Of a stretch of DNA of 64,000 nucleotides, positions 59,109 through 64,000 are shown in pieces. Below the pieces are notes generated by a model that made no database searches, was not told the DNA's origin, and was given only the letters and a program-made list of their open reading frames with translations. Where the stretch lies: positions 1,183,001 to 1,247,000 of the forward strand of contig NC_092677.1 in NCBI RefSeq assembly GCF_964355755.1. Direction: 5' to 3'. Each line of letters opens with the position of its first letter. Positions within the stretch are counted from its first letter, which is position 1. Both the position numbers and the translations under genes were made by a program. This stretch comes from Antedon mediterranea (Eukaryota; Echinodermata; Crinoidea; Comatulida; Antedonidae).

Positions 59109-60757
59109 TATACATGTTTAAAATAAAAATAGAATATATATATATTATAATTATTATTATTAATGGAATATCATTGGTTTGAAACTACAATCACATACCT
59201 CTTATTGATTTTGTTATAAAAATATAGAGAAATCAAAACATTGAGAAAATGTTTTATTTCTCTTGATTTAACTCTTTAACGCGTACAAATTGAAAACAAA
59301 GAAATGTGAATGCTGCAATTTGCATCATCATTAACACAACAAAGCCATATAGATGGCTGCAGTCGCGTGCTTAGTGTTTACCGACCGACCGACCAACCTA
59401 CCAACTGACCGAAATTACTGAACATGTTTAAAAATGTTGAAATGTTTAAAAACAGTTATACTTTTTAGTTTACACGTGCGTAGCCTGTCACTTTTGATGT
59501 GCTCGTATAACGTAATTTCGAGTTGAAAAGTAAGTCAAGAAAACAGAAATCGGGTAAAAAGAGTGCGCAAAAACATTTAGCGCAAAAATCTGCGCACTCA
59601 TGGCAATTTTGTAAACACTTAAAATTGCCTGAAACGTACTCTTATTTCATCGAAAATAAATTTTGAAAATTTTAAGCGCGCGTACGCATGCGTTACATGC
59701 GCTACGCACGTAATTGTATTGCCATATGATGATTTATGCCCTGAAATGTATGAGTACCAAATTTTATTTAATTGTGATTCATGGTTGTGAAGATTACAAA
59801 CGTGATTTCGTTAAATCGTGTGTAGACCGTGTCATTTTTTATTGCGCACCGTGAAAACATAACCACATCGATTCCTGGCCATAAGGAATATACTTTGAAA
59901 AATTGACTTAGCTAGATTAAACTGATATCAAGATAAGGTCAGAAAGCGAAAATACGCATAGTGATACCGGACCGACAGACAGACCGACAGACCGACAGAC
60001 CGACAGACCGACAGACCGACCGACATAGTGAACTATAGAGTCGCTTCCACGCGACTAAAAACCCCATATATGTACATATAGTGACATAATCTACCAATGG
60101 TATATAGCAACCAACCACAGGCATACTTGAAAAATGTAAAAACAACGATACATTTATTAAAAGTGTATTTCTTGTTGATTTGTTGGAATTAAACCTTGCT
60201 TGCATTACACAAACTTTGATTCGTTACTTTGAAATGTATTAGTGCATTGACATAATAAATTAGAAAATCAATGCTTTTAACACCAATACGCGTGTAATTT
60301 ATATTATCATAGCGTTATTTAATTCAATTTGCCTTCGAGATGTGCATTTGGTTGCTTGCTGCCATATTTTTTCAAAGAGTTGAGTAATGTTCAAATTTAA
60401 AACGGAAAAATTAAATTATAGGGACAAATTGGACCGAGGTTTTAAAATTGGGTGCAATTGAGGTTCATTTCTTTTTTAAGAAAGACCATCAAGAAAGTTT
60501 GCACTGTGTGAACGCATTGTATAAATAAGACCTAAAACTATGTGTTTAAATAATGGTTACTAATTGAAAAGATTAATTTGATCATCTTGATTTGAACGGA
60601 AGTACATTCACTATAATTATGAAGGAAGTAAATACAATATATCACAAGTGTGAATGGCAATCATAACAAAGACAGGAACAATGAATATTTCACTATACAA
60701 TGTTATTAGAGTGTGGTAGAGTGCGAGACAATAGTGAAATAGTCACCACCTAATAAA
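59109..60757. other. R8 3' flank and R9 upstream region
   Basis: 59109-59330 is family 3' UTR-type sequence shared with R1 and R9. The element at 59340-60066 is listed separately. 60100-60750 resembles 7320-8100 upstream of R2, so the R2 and R9 promoters are probably paralogous. No other exon was recognised. Confidence 0.5.
59340..60066. mobile_element. AGTCGCGTG element, long copy (about 730 bp)
   Basis: The left end is GCCATATAGATGGCTGCAGTCGCGTGC and the right end is GAGTCGCTTCCACGCGACTAAAAACC. A run of GACCGACA repeats lies at 59970-60025. The interior is CpG-rich without a transposase frame, so it is non-autonomous. The short copies at 4561 and 46119 share both ends. Confidence 0.7.
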
Positions 60758-63011
60758 GTGGAAAAGATTTCTATATTCTATAGAATTGCAATGGAGGCGA
60801 AAAGTTCAAATGCGATGATTTTCCTTGAAAATATTTCTTCCCTTTTTTCACAAAAAGACGCAATCGTAAATTGCAGTATTTATAATAATTACTGTACAGT
60901 TATTTTTTTAGTTTTAGGTACACATGCAGTAGCAACGTCTGTGACAGTGGGTGGTGATACAGTTAAAGTTGGTGAGGATGCGATGATGACGTGTAGTTAT
61001 ACACTTGTCTTGAATCAACTTGTTTGGTTCAGAGCAGAGGATGATGGTACTTCAGACTTAGGAAACCCTCTGGTATCTTTAGTTGAAACAAGCAATGGTC
61101 GTTATAGCTTATCTAATGACAAGGATCTTATGATAAGTGTCGTTGAAGAAAATGATGCAGGAAATTATCTGTGTAGAATTGTAACACAAAATGTTCAAAT
61201 TGCTGACGACTATGATCAACTTATAGTCCAATGTGAGTATAGGCTAATTCATTGTCAGTGAAGCTATAATCGGTATAGTACTGTTTATAGCAGCTTTTGT
61301 TTGTTTGTTAATAAGCAATCACTAATTAACAACTACATTTCCTAATTTATCTTTTTTGAAATATGTTTTGTTGATTTTACAGTAAATGATCTTGTATTAG
61401 TTAGTTTTTACTTTTATGGCATAATTATTTGATAACATTCAATGTTTTTTACATATTTGTTTTCCTCATAATATTTTTGTTCAATATTTTAGATTTATTA
61501 GTTTTCTTGTCATGTCGACAACTGTTCAGGTGGTCAATGCTTAAAGTAATTTTTACTTATTTTGATCTCCTTTCACACATCCTTTTTCTTTTCTTATAGT
61601 TCGCTTTTATAGTTAAATTATTCTTTTGTTTTTCTAGATGTTTCAGAACTTTTTTTTAAGCCAGAAGAAGGATTATCCATCATGATAAATGACACAGCAA
61701 CATTTATATGTACTTCACTTGATGGTATTCCAACACCGATTACCATAACATGGATCAAAGATGGCAATGAAGTTGATGTTTCTGATACAAACAATGATGT
61801 AGCATTAACGATTAATAAAGTTGCTGAAACAGACGAGGGAGTTTATCAGTGTAGAACAGAGAATGCTGCTTACAGTGGAACAGATGAGAAACTTAGTAAT
61901 AATGCCACACTATCAATAGGTTGGTGAGAATAAACATTTTGATAAATAATATATTGTATTGGCATCATATTATAAGTAGTTTCTACAAGTCATAATTATT
62001 AATGGAATATTCACATTACAGTATATTAGCCTATGCCATGCGGTAAAAAAAATAAAGCACAGCTACAGCGAAATCTGAAAGTTTCAGTTTATTTTAGTAA
62101 TAAAAGGCCTTTTGTAATATGAACGCATGACGTGTTTTATTAATATTGCAATTTTCTATTTCTTTAGCATTAACGACGACTTCTTTTATATCCAGTAAGT
62201 CAACTACACGTATATTTTGCTTGCATGCATTGAATTGTAAATTTCCGGGTTTTTGCTTTTGCGAAAAGAAAAAAGGGATAGAAATGGAAAGGGATATCCC
62301 CGCTCCATCTCATGATTAGTATCACGCTTAAAAAGGAAAATAATGATGACCTTTGTACATTGTCAACACTACATTATTGTAAACATGTTTAAAACACATG
62401 GAAACACTTAGCCTTCTGTATTATTTGGTTTTAAATTTTTTTAAATACAGAAGTTCCAAAGAAAGAGAATGATTGTAATTCAATTGGTCATGTTGTTGGA
62501 ATGACGTTTGTTGGTGTGCTCATTGGATTCATTATCTGTTTGCTTGTGGTTTTTATCATCAGCAAAATCAGGAAGTCACATGCACAGGTAAAGTATAATT
62601 CAGAAAGTAGAACCAAAAGCAAAAGTGCAGACTTGAAATGACCAAAGGTTTAATGAAATACCGCACACTCAAGTAATGGAAACTATTTAAGCATGAAATT
62701 TGATTTTAATTTAAAGGTACCTACATCGAAAAATACCAACCAATCAGGGGTAAAGATGTTAATCTAATTATTCAATTTCACTCATCATAATTAGTATTAT
62801 TACTATTGCCACCAATATATCAATAAAGGTTTACACGATAATTGTTTTTTTGCATGCACTAAACTGTTGTATTTTTTTTTAGCAGCAGGCGTATATGACT
62901 TATACTGGAGAGACAGATAAAAAAACAAACCACACATACCAAGATTTACAGAAGAAAGACGATAATCAAGCTGTATATGTAAATGTTAAAGCAAAAAAAG
63001 ACAACAAATAA
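60758..63011 (+). CDS. R9: two-Ig receptor with intact ITAM-like tail, eroded signal exon
   Basis: Exons are V ending at 61232 (acceptor at 60912 or 60918; open upstream to ATG 60758 or 60791), 61638-61919 (Ig2: ATFIC, ITWIKDG, DEGVYQC), 62168-62194 (stalk), 62451-62587 (TM), 62717-62749 (linker) and 62883-63011 (tail YMTY, TYQDLQ, YVNV). The V domain has MTC, LVWFRAE and DAGNYLC. ATG 60791 matches the R2 signal exon (MEAKSSNAM versus MEGKCKSAL), but the hydrophobic core and donor are gone. The only hydrophobic stretch before V is CTVIFLVLG. The normal TM acceptor is also lost, and an internal AAATACAG at 62450 is used instead, in phase. The Ig2 donor is GTTGGT, followed by GAATAAA. Surface delivery is uncertain. 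Confidence 0.72.
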
Positions 63012-63640
63012 TATACATGTTTAAAATTAAAATAAAATAAATATATTATAATTATTAATGGAATATCATTACATTGGTTTGAAACTACAATAACATACAT
63101 CTTGATGATTATATTATAGAAATAAAGAGAAATTATTACATTGAGAAAGTGTTTTCTTTCTCTTGATTTAACTCTTTAACGCCTACAAATTTAATAACAA
63201 GGAAATGTGATGCTGCAATTTGTTTTGCATTAACTAAACAAAAAAGTACTTAGCCCCAGAATTTATCATACGGTAAATAGGAATATTTGATGTAAAGATG
63301 AAAACCATACACATATACTTGAAACATGAAAAAAAAAGATAACTAACACGACTTTATTGAAAATGTTATTTCTTGTCTGTTGGAAATAAAACGTGATTGT
63401 ATTAGACCAATTTATTCGTTACTTTGAATGTAATGTTTGACTGCATTATTGCATTGATAATGACCATTATACCAGCATAAGAAAGAAAATAAACTAGACA
63501 ATTATTCTTTATTAAGAATAAGTCTTTTTGAGGAGTAGTGATAACAAAAAAGTTTAGACGGGAGAGCTTAACAACAGTGAACGTTGAGGGCGTATGTAAT
63601 TGAATCAACTCGTATTAGGCCTACTTTCATAATCTCACAG
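63012..63640. other. R9 3' flank, no gene seen
   Basis: It contains the family 3' flank (TTGGTTTGAAACTACAATAA) also found after R1 and R8. The last part, from about 63590, matches the sequence before R8 and is the R10 5' region. Confidence 0.5.
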
Positions 63641-63743
63641 AACAAGGAAGGACAATTTCGATTTATATTCGATATTCGCTATACTAGTAATTCTGTCTTT
63701 GTGATGATGACTTTTTGTTTGCTGCTATTTGTTCTTGTATTTG
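63641..63743 (+). CDS. R10: 5' UTR and signal-peptide exon of the next receptor gene (runs off window)
   Basis: After the acceptor AATCTCACAG, the sequence is nearly identical to R8's first coding exon. Coding is 63704-63743 (MMTFCLLLFVLVF), phase 1 donor GTAAGTACC. The match extends into both flanks, so R10 is a recent duplicate of R8's 5' end. V and later exons lie beyond 64000. Nothing more is recognised at 63744-64000. Confidence 0.75.
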
Positions 63744-64000
63744 GTAAGTACCAGGCTTTAATGTTTTGTGGGTGCTACTATAAGTTAACATTTGATTTTC
63801 AATTTTTTTTATAAAACCATATTAGTCGATCCAGGTCAAGGTCAAAATAGAAGGTTTCTAAAGGTTTTTGGTATTTTTATTTCATTAAAGTAAATAGAAA
63901 GTTGGGCATTCCGAATAATTTGGGAAAACTTTGAAGTCTCTACGACCAGTCGTTGATGAGATATTGAGATAATCCAAATTTACAGTCAAAGTTCAAAACA

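Overview
This is a eukaryotic, AT-rich, intron-rich window, almost certainly from a marine invertebrate deuterostome. Echinoderm-like is my best guess. It rests on metazoan Ig/EGF exons with consensus GT-AG introns, a tRNA-derived SINE, several non-LTR retrotransposon 3' ends, and the frequent word TAGGCCTA. The species cannot be fixed from the sequence. Apart from one minus-strand gene and the transposons, nearly all recognisable coding sequence belongs to one tandem family of cell-surface immunoglobulin-superfamily (IgSF) receptors on the + strand. I call them R0 to R10.

The family blueprint is: signal-peptide exon (phase 1 donor), V-type Ig exon, I/C2-type Ig exon, short Thr/Ser stalk exon, transmembrane (TM) exon, 33-nt linker exon, and a tail exon with paired tyrosines (YQDL then YVNV, 9 residues apart, or YEEL then YENV, 8 apart), which resembles an ITAM. 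Extracellular exons are phase 1-1 and can be shuffled or skipped in frame.

Layout. 0-5 kb: R0, an Ig exon and a stalk exon of a gene cut by the left edge, split by repeats. 5.4-7.1 kb: R1, a V gene that lost Ig2 and has a premature stop in its tail. 8.1-11.5 kb: R2, V plus Ig2, with tail exons destroyed by a stop, a lost acceptor and a LINE insertion. 12.5-19.8 kb: R3, V plus 18 unusual Cys-rich EGF exons in a recently amplified array, two stalk exons and one canonical EGF. 23.3-28.9 kb: R4, five Ig domains, TM and an ITAM-like tail behind an in-frame TGA. 32.5-38.7 kb: R5, V plus six EGFs, TM and a different tyrosine tail with a duplicated linker exon. 39.7-41.4 kb: a reverse-transcriptase relic and a dead tail exon (R6). 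42.4-44.2 kb: R7, one V domain, TM and a tail without tyrosines. 44.2-56.2 kb: repeat-rich, including copies of an unclassified repeat (one holding a twin-primed retroelement), two very homogeneous minisatellites, a SINE, and three 3' exons of a minus-strand membrane protein (M1). 56.3-59.1 kb: R8, a complete intact family member. 60.8-63.0 kb: R9, intact except for an eroded signal peptide. 63.7 kb: first coding exon of R10, which runs off the window.

The most interesting reading is a birth-and-death receptor cluster, analogous in layout to paired activating/inhibitory immune receptors or to allorecognition clusters. Ectodomains are reused while the signalling tail is repeatedly kept, truncated, swapped or lost. 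The Ig2 exon also carries a conserved weak 5' splice site (GTTGGT), followed in several copies by a stop overlapping AATAAA, a layout that could give secreted versus membrane isoforms. Exon calls come from reading splice sites, phase and paralog comparison by eye. Function, expression and ligands are inference.
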